DNA of 45,067 bases from Phlegmacium glaucopus (GCA_015039465.1 MU130238.1:173587-218653), one strand, 5' to 3'; shown: positions 1-11,080, counted from the first letter of the stretch. Program-made: numbers and translations. The notes: a model not told the origin generated them from the letters alone.

Positions 1-742
1 CAGGATTTCGCAGGTTTGGGAAACGGGACAGACGCAGTGTTGGACAGTGTTGGGTAACAGGACGCAGCGTTGGGTAAGGAGAAGAGATAAAGGGAGGTAG
101 TACGGGCAGTGGTGTGCGGTGGTTAGGGTGGGGTTGGGCTTGTTCCAGCTGCTAGGCTTCTCGTCGTCGTTGCTGCGACGAAGCTGGCAACCGTTGGCCG
201 CGTTCGCGGTTCTTAGCTTGCGACTGCACCAGCTACGGGGGTTTTCCGTATTTTTTGTCTGCTTTTTCCCCTTGCCGTCCATGCGGGGTAGGGGAGGTAA
301 AGGACATGGCTAGTGAGTGTGATACCTGTCCTTTTGGCGGGAGCTCTCCCGTCGCCTCCTGCAATGCAGGAGACGAAGTCCACATGGTGGGGTGGAGTGG
401 GGCATTCAGGAAAATTTAGTATAAGTGCCACATAAATCAAACGATTGCTAAGATGTCCCGGCTTGTGTGCGAGCACCACTCACCGTAGAGACAACGGGGC
501 GGGCTCGCACGTGCAAGAGATGAACATTGCTGTGGATAGGGGTGGTAACAGGGGCCTGCGGTTGCAGCTAGACTGTCCGGGTCGTCGCTGCTGGCGTCGT
601 ATGGATGCTCACCGCTCCTGCTGCCAGGGTAGGTCTTGTTGTTGTTGCTGCGTCTGCTACTGCTCTTACGGTTGCAGTTGCGGTTGCTGATGCATAGTTC
701 CCACATGTGAATATATTTACTAAGTTTTAAGCCCTACAAATT
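1..742. other. No recognisable gene
   Basis: I see no supported coding region here. Short open frames exist on both strands but lack recognisable domains. The stretch at about 635-690 is rich in GTTGCTG-type trinucleotides, which explains the Cys-rich or Ser/Asn-rich frames over it. A weak run of CGTCGTTGCTGCGACGA near 160-180 is self-complementary. Nothing further can be supported. Confidence 0.5.
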
Positions 743-825
743 GCCGGTATGGCTCAGGTGTTAAAGTGCCAGGCTTTATTGTTGCAGTGATGCTGGTTCA
801 ATTCCCAATGAGTGCACTTTTTTTT
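743..825 (+). ncRNA. tRNA-like Pol III unit (tRNA pseudogene or SINE head)
   Basis: An A-box-like sequence TGGCTCAGGTG lies at 750-760 and a perfect B-box GGTTCAATTCC at 794-804, spaced as in a tRNA. A run of eight T at 818-825 follows, a classical RNA polymerase III terminator. The acceptor ends (GCCGGTA at 743 and the sequence before the T run) do not pair and only part of the T stem pairs, so this is not a functional tRNA. It is best read as a decayed tRNA or the 5' head of a tRNA-derived SINE whose body would be the palindromic array that starts 20 bp later. Confidence 0.6.
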
Positions 826-845
826 AATTGGTAAATAATACTGTT

Positions 846-1219
846 TCTGAGTGGAATCCAACTCAATTCCGAATGGACTCCACTTGGATTCTGAGTGGAA
901 TCCAAGTGGAGTCCATTCGGATTCCATTCGGATTCTGAGTGGAATCCAAGTGGAGTCCAAGTGGAGTCCATTCGGATTCCAAGTGGATTCCAAGTGGAAT
1001 TGAGGTGGAATTCTCAATTCGGACTCGGAGTCTGAGTGGATTCCAAGTAATTTACTCGGAATCCACTCGGAGTCCGAGTGGATTCCGAGTGGAATATATT
1101 CCGAGCAAAGTCACAAATTTGGGTGGGTTACCTGCCAGAAAATATGCTGCTCGGAGTCCGAGGAGCCTCCTCGGAATGCATGGAATCCGAGCAGAAACCG
1201 TGGGGCACTGTAAAGACCT
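846..1219 (+). repeat. Palindromic-motif array element A
   Basis: The sequence is an array of short imperfect palindromes built on GGATTC/GAATCC with spacers AAGT, GAGT or TTCG (for example TCCGAGTGGATTCCGAGTGG near 1071-1092). It ends at 1203-1219 with GGGGCACTGTAAAGACCTC, nearly identical to the right end of the 23.4-24.6 kb element (GGGGGAGTGTAAAGACCTC). No matching left end is visible; the array begins just after the tRNA-like unit, so the left side is probably truncated or replaced. No coding content is credible; open frames across it are repeat translations. Confidence 0.75.
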
Positions 1220-1383
1220 CGAAATTGGAGATTTCAAGTTGATGGGGAGTAAAGAAGGTAACAAGGACATTACAATTAAAAGAAATGGGGAGATGTGGGA
1301 ATGATGCAGTGGCTACGCAAGGACAGCTGCCCTTCCATATACAGTAATGGGCCACCTACTGTGGCACCATTGTCCGAAATACA

Positions 1384-1391
1384 TATATAAA
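1384..1391 (+). promoter_or_regulatory. TATA-like box
   Basis: TATATAAA at 1384-1391 lies in an AT-rich stretch, ~265 bp upstream of a degenerate coding remnant on the same strand. It may be its core promoter or part of an old LTR. Weak evidence: sequence match only. Confidence 0.3.
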
Positions 1392-1648
1392 ACAAGTAGA
1401 CTTATCTTGCAAATATCATTATTCTCTTTACTGAATTTTAAATCAACAATCTTATTATCTCTTTACTCAATATTTCTTCTATCTAAGTCTAAAGCATTAT
1501 CTATCCCCTTTGATACTCGTAACAATCACTACAGTAACTATAGTATTTTGTCTATCAGCATCAACCCACAGACCATCATTACCATCTTTGGAGTAAGGTA
1601 TCCCTATCATTCCTTCCACTCAACTTTTCTGACTCCCTCTCAATTCAG

Positions 1649-2006
1649 GTTGTCATTACAGGCTCTCAGGCACAGATGGTTAGGGCTGATCTCATAGATG
1701 CAGACCTCAAACCACAGACTACTCTCTTCTTTGGTGGGAAGTCAAAGGAATTTTTGCCTCTTGTGAGAAGCTCTATGAAGGCTGTAACATGAGGCCCTTT
1801 CAACAAGGAGATGACAGTAGAGCTCAGCCTTTACTATAATGAGAATACTGGAAATGGTTGGTCTGTAAATGCCATCAATGTTGACAAGATGAAGGAGGTA
1901 CATAATTTTTCACTTACTCCTTGCCTAGATACTATTTGAAAATTTCCCATGAATATAGTACTTTGATGAGGAAGGTCCATTGACCACCAGCTTCCCCAAG
2001 CCTTAA
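1649..2006 (+). pseudogene. Unrecognised two-exon gene remnant
   Basis: A plus-strand frame starts after a likely intron acceptor (CTCAATTCAG at 1639-1648) and runs GTT GTC ATT ACA... to GAG at about 1897. There a GTACAT donor and an ATATAG acceptor (about 1958) would join it to TAC TTT GAT GAG and a TAA at 2004-2006. An exon ending in ...TIITIFG at about 1591 could lie upstream. The conceptual product contains stretches such as KEFLPLVRSSMKAV and NENTGNGWSVNAINVDKM and no domain I recognise. An in-frame TGA lies in the first exon near 1790, so the copy looks broken. It could be an LTR-element gag remnant or a host gene fragment. Confidence 0.3.
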
Positions 2007-2336
2007 TTTGATTCACTGGCTCATCCAAGATATAGATGCAACTGGTAGTCATCATTAATTCGTTGCACTCCCTGCATTACTTTCTATGGCCATCTAGAAC
2101 AGCAAATTGGCCAGGATCCTTGTTATATCAAATCTAATTTATTCACCCTTTGATTTGCCTTAGGTCTCTTTTAATACAACTACACAATGCCATCATACTT
2201 TATTTTTATGACTACTACACATATGTATCTGTGTTACATGCTGTATGTTCCAACATCATCCCTTTTCATTCCTTTGCAGAAAATTATGTTGTTGTAAAAA
2301 GGAACTATAACCAAGTTGAAGAAGCTAACATTGACA
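2007..2336. other. AT-rich spacer
   Basis: Downstream flank of the NLR gene, which ends on the minus strand at 2337. I see no coding or repeat signal apart from AT-richness. Confidence 0.4.
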
Positions 2337-5300
2337 CTAGAGTTGAGAGAAAACATTGAGCAATGAAATACAAACTTGGAATGTAATATAAGGGGCCATA
2401 CATACTTCTAGAACCAAAACTTCTCCTGTTCCATATCCAAGGCATATTTTGGACAAGTGATAGCTGACAGATGTTGGCTTACAAAAAGTTGATGGAATCC
2501 AAATTTTATATTTCATGGTGTGGAATATCATGTCTTGATATATATCAAGAAATGATAACTGTAATGAGGGAAAAAGTTGACCATCAGCATAATGGTGGAT
2601 AAAAATACCATCAGGAATTGATGATAAACCAGGTAATTGACTGTTATCAGACATAGATGGAAGAAACATGTTGACATTCAGCACTGCCTCACACTCTCCT
2701 GTGGCTGTATTCCAGATCCGTACAGTGTCATCAAAAGATGCAGACACAACATGTATACCATTAGGAGAGAAGATAGCAGATTTAACAGAATTTGAATGTC
2801 CTTTCAGCTCTGCTTCACACTCTCCTGTGCCTGTATTCCATATCCATGCAGTGGTATCATTAGATGCAGACACAATATGCATACCATCAGGAGAGAAGAC
2901 AGCAGAGTAGACCCTTCCTGAATGTCCTTTCAGTTCTGACTCACACTCTCCTGTGGCTGTATTCCAGATCCATGCAGTGTGATCATGAGATGCAGACACA
3001 ATATGCATACCATCAGAAGAGAAGACAACAGAGTTGACAGAGTCTGAATGTCCTTTCAACTCTGCTTCACATGGTTCTGTGGCTATATTCCAGATCCGTG
3101 CAGTGTTATCTGAAGATGCAGACACAATATGCATGCCATTAGGAGAGAAGACAGCAGATTTAAGATACTGTGAATGTCCTTTTAGCTCTGCTTCACACTC
3201 TCCTGTGGCTGTATTCCAGATCTGTGCAGTCTTATCAAAAGATGTGGACACAATATGCATACCATCAGGAGAGAAGAAAGCAGTGTAGACAGATCCTGAA
3301 TGTCCTTTCAGCTCTGCCTCACACTCTCCTGTGGCTGTATTCCAGATCCGTGCAGTGTGATCTGAAGATGCAGACACAATATGCATACCATCAGGAGAGA
3401 AGACAGCAGATTTGACAAAGTATGAATGTCCTTTCAGCTCTGCTTCACACTCTCCTGTGGCTGTATTCCAGATCCATGCAGTGTTATCATTAGATGCAGT
3501 CACAATATGCTTACTGTCAGGAGAGAAGACAGCAGAGTTGACAGAGTCTGAATGTCCTTTCAGCTCTGCTTCACACTCTCCCGTGGCTGTATTCCAGATC
3601 CATGCAGTCTTATCTGAAGATGCAGACACAATATGCATACCATCAGGAGAGAAGACAGCAGAGTTGACACAGTTTGAATGTCCTTTCAGTTCTGCTTCAC
3701 ACTCTCCTGTGCCTGTATTCCATATCCATGCAGTGTTATCATTAGATGCAGACACAATATGCATACCATCAGGAGAGAAGAGAGCAGATTTGACATGCCC
3801 TGAATGTCCTTTCAGCTCTGCCTCACATTCTCCTGTGTCTGTGTTCCAGATCCGCATAGTTTTATCATGAGATGCAGACACAATATGCATACCATCAGGA
3901 GAGAAGACAGCAGAGTTGACACATGCTGAATGCCCTTTTAGCTCTGCCTCACATTCTCCTGTGGCTGTATTCCAGATACATGCACTGCTATCATAAGATG
4001 CAGACACAATATACATACCATCAGGAGAGAAGACAGCAGAGTTGACAATTAGTGAATGTCTTAGCACTGCTTCAGTCAGGCTCCATGTGTTTCTCCTTCC
4101 AAAGCAGAGTTTCCATGGACAATCCATCCTACTTCCATATGCTTTCCAAATATCTGATGTTTCTGGCAGCCAAACCAATGCTGAAGGGCATCCTTCAAGA
4201 CTCTTACTTTTAATAAAGTCATAATTTTCCTTCAGGAATTTTGCAGCATCAATCACTGTCATCTTCAACAACTTCTTGGACTATTTTCTGTTATAAGTGA
4301 AATTCATCTACAGAAATATGATCACTTACATTTGCCCAATTTTCTAGCTCATGCAATGCACGCATTGCCATTCCCAACTTTCCTAAAATACTCAAACAAT
4401 CCATCCATCTCAGAAGATGTCTTTGGAAAAAATACTTCAATTCATCAACTCCATTGTTGTCTGCATATGTGAAATGTGAAACCCAGTTACCACAAGCATA
4501 TACAAGAGATTCAGGAATATCTCCACATCTCCTCTCTGCCAAGTAAGACACCCTTTCTGCCCCTAACCATTCTTTCTCCATCAAGGACAGACACTGAAGT
4601 GCCAAATGCTTATGTGAAATACATGGGTCATGGTAGTGTTCTGAGGAATGACTGTGATTACTGATGAAATCATAGAAGGAAGCATGAAATGTTGAGATGG
4701 GCATATCAGAGTCTTGGGATGGAATGTATATCAAGGAATGGAGAGAAGACAGGGCAGCTACAGTGTGTTCTCTGGGCATCTCCATCAAGGTGCTGATGGC
4801 AGTCATAGAAAGAGGGTTATAGACATATACAACAGCTGTGAGGACTATGTCTATATTTTTCTTCTCCTTTTGAGTTGTGAAGGCATAGGCAGCATCCAAA
4901 ATTTTTTCATAAAGAATATCCAGTGAATGGGTTACATCAGATGTTGCTTCCAATTTGACCACATCTGATAGACGCTGAGGCATGCTGTAACTACCCTTCT
5001 GAGCAATATATTTGCAGACAGTTGCTGCATAAATGAACAAGGTGCCAGACATATCCACAAGCCTTTCAACCTCAGCCTGAGGAGGCCAATCATGCCTATG
5101 GTACTCTACTTGGCCATCAAGCAAGCAAGCTTTAATATAAAGCTGGATATCAGCTTTGACAATTTCCTTTCCAACCTCATGGAGGATGAAGTTTGAATGA
5201 TCCCAAGAATGATCAAATTTCTTCTTCACTACTATCTCTGGACGACTAGTGATGAAGAACTTGACTGGAAGAGATTTACTGTGCTTTGAGATCACAGAAA

Positions 5301-6087
5301 GCAACTCAGCCACAAGGGACTGGTCAGAGCACTCATCCAGTGCATCAAGAACAATAACTGGGAGTACTCCTCCTCTGATACTATCCTTATATGCAGTCAG
5401 TGGTCTGACCATGAAATTCAGGAATTGTTTAGTAATCCTCCAAGATGTGCAGTCAGTACTCAGATCAGCTCTTACTACATCCAAGATAAGTTGGGGAAGA
5501 GAAGGGAGATACTTGGCCAACTGAAGGGAGATGGTAGGGATGATGCAATGAACATGACTTGTATCAGCCCGGAGATGAGAAGAGAAGAAGGTACCACCAA
5601 GGGAACCCATTTCACGGAGCATTTCACTGAAAGAGTAAGCAATTGTCGTTTTGCCAGTTCCAGCCATCCCGTTGAGCCAGTATACCTTTGGGGTCGTGTC
5701 ATCACTAGCCCATGCTCGCAGTAAATCGAGGATAGCCTTGCGAGTGTTCTCTGTACATGCGTTGCGTGGAATGGCTGCATCGTATTCCGCGAACTGAGCA
5801 TGTGGCAAGAGCTTCTCATGTAGTATATCCTATGAAACATTCAGCGTAGATCATCCGACTGTAAAGATTATATTGCTCACTATGACCCCAGGGTTCGATT
5901 GTTCAACTCCATCAGCGTTGGATGGCGCATGCACGTGGATCTGAGTCATCCGACATGATGATAAGACGGTCAGTACACAGATTGGTTTTTGTACAGATGG
6001 AATGACGCTTACAGTGTTAGCCATGTAAATCGATGACTGATGGAGGGATACATCGTGAGCACCTTGGAAGGCGGACATTGGAGCCAT
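2337..6087 (-). CDS. NACHT-WD40 NLR (STAND) protein, four exons
   Basis: A fungal NOD-like receptor of the type that acts as a cytosolic signalling NTPase in non-self recognition. Exons joining in frame: 6087-6013 (from ATG), 5940-5881, 5829-4330, 4280-2337. The introns are 72, 51 and 49 nt and have GTAAGC/GTGAGC/GTAAGT donors and AG acceptors. The spliced product is ~1192 aa. The N-terminus carries FQGAHDVSLHQSSIYMAN. In exon 3 the NACHT domain shows Walker A GMAGTGKTT, Walker B VIVLDALDEC and sensor-like FFITSRPE. Exon 4 has 11 tandem 42-residue WD40 repeats and then a short tail. No stop or frameshift is visible, so it looks functional. Family and fold are established knowledge (Podospora HNWD/HET-E-like); the splice model and role are inference. 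The exact C-terminus is less certain. Confidence 0.88.
2673..4058 (-). repeat. Eleven near-identical 126-bp WD40-coding repeats
   Basis: Each 42-codon unit begins HS and ends ECEAELKG, with constant FSPDGMHIVSAS and IWNTATGE cores. Variation concentrates at unit residues 3, 4, 6, 22, 24 and 27. High nucleotide identity between units (e.g. TTTCAGCTCTGC(C/T)TCACA on the plus strand) points to recent unit exchange. The same array creates open shadow frames on the plus strand, which are not genes. Confidence 0.92.
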
Positions 6088-7699
6088 GTCCTAGACGAGG
6101 AGCCATTAATAACGACAGTCGTGAACATAACAGGGACGCTGACCGTGCATGGGGTTTCTTGTCCTGGGCAACTAGCAGAACCAAGTCGCCTGGGTATAAT
6201 AGGTATCGATGCTGAAACTGGTACGGAATTTGGGAGGGACACTGTGTCTGTTTCTGCAATCATAACTGCTGTAGCAGCGTGATCGACACTGACCACAGGG
6301 ACCATTTTGAACGGCAAGTGGCTTAAAAGAATGAAGAGATTAGGCAAATAGTGAAGCAAATAGGGAATTCTGCTGCTCACCTTGTTCCAGCATCTGTTGT
6401 TGTTCTACGGTCATCAGAGCTTGGATCCACGTTGATCGACAATGGTGTGGGCAGATTTGACAAAGGAAGAGGGGAAGACAACTTCCCTTTGACATATCAA
6501 ATAGCTTTAGTTATGCAATTGTTCTTAGATGGTCTTTCGCTCGACATGATGATGATGTTCAAGAGAGAGCGCTGTGTTCTTCCCATGGTGGAGTTACAAC
6601 GGAAGGGGACGTAACAATAATAAGTAAAACAGCTACTATTTAGCCCGATCCCACTGCACGGACGGTGTCATATCTAATAATGATCTTCGCTGGTCTCTTG
6701 CAGCGTCTCGCTTTGGTTGCCACATAGATAGCACCTATTAGTAGGCATCGTCACCGTACTGATACCAAGGGTAAGAGACAAGTATATCGACGCTGGTAGT
6801 TAGCAATCATAATAATAACATTCATTGGCTAAAATAATCCGATCTTGTTGGTCAGTTGGCAGTAGAAATAAGGCAGAGTTGCCAGCTAATATGTACGTTG
6901 GTAATAAAATAATGACTTAAGGGAAACTTGACAGATGCAAGTGTCGTCGGCCAGGGCCCTAGAGGAGTATTACTCCTACCCAATTTGTCGGAGGCGGAGT
7001 CATTATTGTACCAGTCCAGCCGAGGGTGCTTCAGAACAACAGCATTTGACAGAGGGTGATGCTGAGGTGGCGTCAACGATAATTTGATAGTGGATAAAAA
7101 CATTGTTGGCTATCATAGTTTTCTCAAAGGTTGAACGTGAACCCGCTCATTGGGGATGAGTTGTATTGTGTCCAGGATGAGATAACGGTACAATTTGAAC
7201 TTGACAATTAACACTGACTTTGGTTATGATACTGACTTGGGAGAATGATTGAGATGTACTAGTAGCAGCATTATTTCCAGTTGATAGAGAGGCTCAACAG
7301 ACCTTAGAACATTGCCTACGGTGCGGCGCATAGCTCCTACGTTGTCACTGGTATATCTTGAGTACACACGATGGGTAGCCATAGTATGATCTTCCAGCTA
7401 GTGACGGTAAGGGACGAGGGTAGAGATAGTAATTCAGTGGAAGAAGATGTCCATGGAGGGATATGTAGAAGGGAGTGTGTGGTAAAGAATTTGATTTTCG
7501 CGGTTGAATAACGCGGGCCGACCGGCACATTCAACAACCAACCTTCGCTGTAGTCTCTTCAGTTGCCCCAAGTTGCTTCAAATTATTAATAGCTCATTGG
7601 AGTATGATTCGAGAGAACCTCATACACTGCGGCATTCCCTACATCATGCATCTCTCAACCATAGTGGCAGTTTTGTGAGCATCACCATAGTTCTGGATC
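6088..7699. other. No recognisable gene
   Basis: The upstream flank of the NLR gene. Several short open frames overlap on both strands around 6000-6400, but none carries a domain or a good exon-intron chain. I see no repeats longer than a few bases. Any NLR promoter should lie just above 6087; I find no clear TATA element. Confidence 0.4.
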
Positions 7700-8041
7700 G
7701 TGGATACATCAGCGCCCGGTCCCCACACTTCTTCATCTTTTAGCATGGGACCTAGTCATAGTTCAAGATGGGCAGGCCATCCTTCGGGGTTTGACATGGT
7801 GGGCTCAACAGCGGGAGCGACTTTGGTGCATGGCCAAGTGCCAGTTCTATCATCAAAGCCAGCCCCTACCTTTGCATTCTCATCGCTAGGCTTCTTCTTC
7901 GCCACTTCGATTCCAATAGTAGATCATCACTCGAGACTTCTTTCACACAAGACCTCCCGTCTACGCACTTTCACAAGTGCACAAACCCTCTCTTTGTCAC
8001 AGTTGACAAATACAAACAGTCCATTCACCATGGTTTTCTGA
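7700..8041 (+). other. Possible 5' exon region of the zinc-finger gene
   Basis: A Ser/Pro-rich open stretch in the same frame as the zinc-finger exon at 8132, separated from it by stops at 8039 and 8066. It may supply an upstream exon joined through an intron ending before ~8132, as zinc-finger proteins of this kind often have a Ser/Pro-rich N-terminus. No domain is visible, so this is weak inference. Confidence 0.25.
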
Positions 8042-8131
8042 CAGCGAGTCTACCATTAGAGGATGACGCTTTGGCAGAGAGGCTGTCTATCCAGATGACC
8101 AAGAGTGATCAAGAGGTAGATAGTTGCCCAA

Positions 8132-8720
8132 ATGTCCGAGAAGAGCTCGGCAAGAAAGAAGAAAGTTGTAGGAGCAGGAGAAGAAGTGGAAGAAAGCTTC
8201 TTGGCTCCTATGACGAAGAAGAAGAAGAAGGAATCAAAGATGCACCGCTGTGAGGTCTGTGGGAAGAAGTTCCCCAGGTACGTTGTTATTCGTAAGCATC
8301 TTCAAAAACAAAGTAGACGTGTAAAATGGACTGGAGAATACTGAAATTCATTTCTCTCATTGGCCGAGCAGATTGAGAACCCATATGAACATGCATGAAA
8401 GATGTAAGTTGAACCCCAATTCCTTCCTTTCGCAATACTGAATATTGACTGGATTTTAATCTTCTTTCATAGCTTATCCATGTGGATTTCCAGGTTGTAC
8501 GCGTACCTTTGGTGTCCGATCCAATGCAAAGCGTCATCTGCGCACAGACTGTGTCCAACACCAGCAGCAGCCAATCACAGCTCAACAGACTACGTCGTCG
8601 GTTTTGCCCACTCATGATCCTAGCAGTCTGAGGAACATCATAGTCGAACACCAGAATTTTACGGCTTCGTCGCATGGACCTCTACTTATCTCCTTTTTGT
8701 CATTTACATCTTGTGGGTGA
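8132..8720 (+). CDS. C2H2 zinc-finger protein, three exons
   Basis: Probable nuclear DNA-binding protein. Exons 8132-8277, 8372-8403 and 8473-8720 join in frame through GTACGT/GAGCAG and GTAAGT/TTTCATAG junctions; TGA ends at 8720. A Lys-rich stretch (MTKKKKKESK) precedes finger 1, MHRCEVCGKKFPR...LRTHMNMH; finger 2 is YPCGFPGCTRTFGVRSNAKR then HLRTDC, giving C2HC ligands because the usual final His is replaced by Asp-Cys. With the AG at 8370-8371 as acceptor, finger 1 is three residues short of the usual C-x2-C-x12-H spacing. The codons CCG AGC AGA just upstream (8364-8372) would restore Pro-Ser-Arg, but no AG precedes them. So either a non-AG acceptor is used or the gene is damaged. The true N-terminus is uncertain. 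Confidence 0.65.
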
Positions 8721-9194
8721 TATCGGGTGTAACCCAACCTTTGATCCAATTGCTGTATGTAATGAATACGTACTGACTCGACAGTTGGTTGGTGGGACAG
8801 ACTCGCGTATTGCTCTCCCCTCATCGGAAGTAGATGGAAAGTCTAACCCTACCTAGTGTCTGCGAGTCCCCGTGTTATACCGGAGTGTTATGATACTCCA
8901 ATAGGAATGGCCAACAGTGTTGTATCACAAAGCTCATCGACTTGCCGCCATGAAGCCAAGATGATGGACAGATTTCAACTAGCGAAACAATTAAGTTTTA
9001 AGTATAATATCTACAATAACAATAATCAAATCAGCTTACTCAGGCCTCTCATATTTTTTCCTGCGTAGCTCTTGCCGGTTTGCCTTCATATAACCCAAGT
9101 CGGTGGCATCATCAACTGCGAGAGCGAGAGCGAGAGCGCATCGCAAATCCAGACCTTAATAAAAGATGAGTAAAGAGATTTTGTCAACGGAATA
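8721..9194. other. Intergenic spacer
   Basis: Lies between the convergent zinc-finger gene and the EXO1 remnant. A GAGAGCGAGAGCGAGAGCG microsatellite occurs at about 9119-9137. No gene is supported. Confidence 0.45.
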
Positions 9195-10813
9195 TTAAAC
9201 TTCAGTTGGCCAAGGCGTAGCATGCACGAGGGTGCGGTCATTATCGTCGTTGTTGGCATTCCGCTTCGTTGGGATCCCCTGAATGAAACCTCTACCAACG
9301 AAAGGCGACGCACGTCGTTTAACAGTTGAAACTGGACTAAACACAGCTTCAACTCTGAAGTAGGCTTCTTCACCGCTATGTACCATTGTTGAATCGTCCA
9401 CCCGATGATATTGGTTGTTTTTCCACTTTTGACGACGGGTAAGCGTCTGTCCAGGTCGAAGTGGTAATGGTAGATCTTGTGGATCTTTGGACCAAGAAGG
9501 CGTAGGCGAGATGTACCCCTCCTCTTGCTCAACTATATCTGGGAATTCATCTTCGTGCAAGTCAATATCGATATCATATTGAGCTTTGAGGGATAAATCG
9601 GAACGATCAAGTACAAGTTCAGAGGTTTCGGCTGCCTCCTCGTCATCCACGACAATATACAGGTTTCTCCTGGTCTTGCAGTTTGGAAGAACTAGCAACC
9701 GATATCACACCATCACTGTGCCTCCGTTGTACACCACGTGTCTTGGACCCAGGGGAGTGCGGAAGAAGTTAGATTGAGCCGATCTGGGAGGAGACAAATT
9801 CTTACGATGTTTTTTGCTTTTGGGCCATATCGTGATCCATAAACCTTTGCAAAGCTCCTTTTCCGCTGGCTTTACCACTTAACCCCTGTTTGATGACTAC
9901 GGGTGGTGTGTTCTGCTTCGTATGTGGAGGTACGATGGGATTTGGACCTGCATAGGAATGGGAGTCATTAGAGGGTACGAGACACTGAAGGAGGAAAGGG
10001 GGAAAGCTAACCAAAGAAGCTTAGAATACCTCCAGTTGGCAAGCTTTCTCGTTTTTTGCCCTTGTTTTTTGCCAGGACTGTTTGCGACGAGGGGAAGAGG
10101 CTTGAGAACACGGGGAATGAAACCTGGGTTGATATCGTCCATGGGCAAGCCAGTCATTGGATCAACGTTGCCAAGGGCAATCTTCTTCGCCAGTATAGTA
10201 TCCATGTCACTGAAATTTATCTCGTTTAGCAAGATCAACATATGACAAAAATGACCTACCTTCCAAAGTAAGCTTCATAGTCATCGTTCCAGTCGCCAGT
10301 GACCTCTGTGAGATAGACAAGTTTTCCCTCTGTTGGACAATATACACGTTGATGCAAGAAACATTTTTCAGCCAGTTGAAATTGTTTCCAATAGCCAGGT
10401 GGAACGGACTTCTTCTCTTCTAACATGATAGCCCTAACGACTTGTTCTGCAGACTTCCATCTCTTCAACAGCGTGCAAGCCGTCTTCAAGCCTATACCAG
10501 GGATACTTGGGAGGTAATCGCATCCACTCAGAATTGCCATTGCCCAGAACTGGACGTCAGGCCAGCCTATAAGAGATATGCCATTTGTATTTGATGAAGA
10601 AGTCGTGAGAGAACGGAAATCATTTCAAGATATGGAGACTACGGTGTTGGCCACTACGTAAGGTTTAAATAGTGTGTTCTGGCAGCCAAAGATGAAGAGG
10701 TCGGAGTCTTCGGTTATTATGGCATCGACTAATCCTGCACGTTCCAGGTATGTGAGTTGGGCATCTGCTTCATAGGGAGCCACTACATAATCCACTGATT
10801 CTGCACGTAGAGC
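9195..10813 (-). pseudogene. EXO1: Exonuclease 1, C-terminal part, N-terminus missing
   Basis: EXO1 is the XPG/FEN-family 5'-3' exonuclease of mismatch repair and end resection. Exon 10813-10260 encodes the XPG-I block ([19 protein letters not shown], then [11 protein letters not shown] with metal-binding acidic residues) and the H3TH motif SGCDYLPSIPGIGLKTA. The next exon (10209 downward) continues in frame as SDMDTILAKKIALGNVDPMT. Further exons end at a stop at 9195 after a low-complexity tail typical of EXO1. The XPG-N block, beginning at the usual MGI start, is absent. The last intron acceptor (10814-10816) faces unrelated repeat DNA. An in-frame TGA at 10625-10627 sits where family alignments would expect Arg (SIS-stop-NDF), consistent with CGA to TGA. 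Exon joins below ~10020 are uncertain in phase. Likely a dead fragment; a second intact copy should exist elsewhere. Confidence 0.8.
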
Positions 10814-10879
10814 CTAGCAAAGTACCAATGTTTTTTAATGAATGACTGCAGCAAATATGACTAGGACTGGTGGTGGGCA

Positions 10880-11080
10880 ATGCCTGTCACTTGTGACATC
10901 TGGCTCGGCATGTGTGACACATAGTTGCTACCGGCTCGGCTCAGAGCCGAAAGCCGTCCAGCCGAGCTGTTGCCAGGGGCGAGCCGAGTCAGGTTTTCTG
11001 CTTATGGCTTAAAGGAGCTCTGCTTCCTAAATTGGGCCGCTCTGAGCCGCTTGAGCTATTTTGGCCATAGCCATTTAAAC
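10880..11080. repeat. GGCTCGGC-rich repeat segment
   Basis: Contains repeated GGCTCGGC and its complement GAGCCGAG/GCCGAGCC (about 10912, 10932, 10945, 10962, 10981), an arrangement typical of subterminal regions of hAT-type elements. It lies immediately upstream of the first surviving EXO1 exon and may be the edge of the insertion that removed the EXO1 N-terminus. No ends or duplications could be assigned. Confidence 0.45.

Noticed and set aside
743..815. Functional tRNA gene
   Set aside because: Promoter boxes are present but the acceptor stem does not pair and the T stem is mostly unpaired.
2668..3870. Plus-strand frames over the WD40 array
   Set aside because: Antisense shadows of the repeat units; the minus frame has the conserved WD40 residues.
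2673..4058. CRISPR-like regular repeats of 126 bp
   Set aside because: Units are translated WD40 repeats in one continuous frame and there are no unique spacers.
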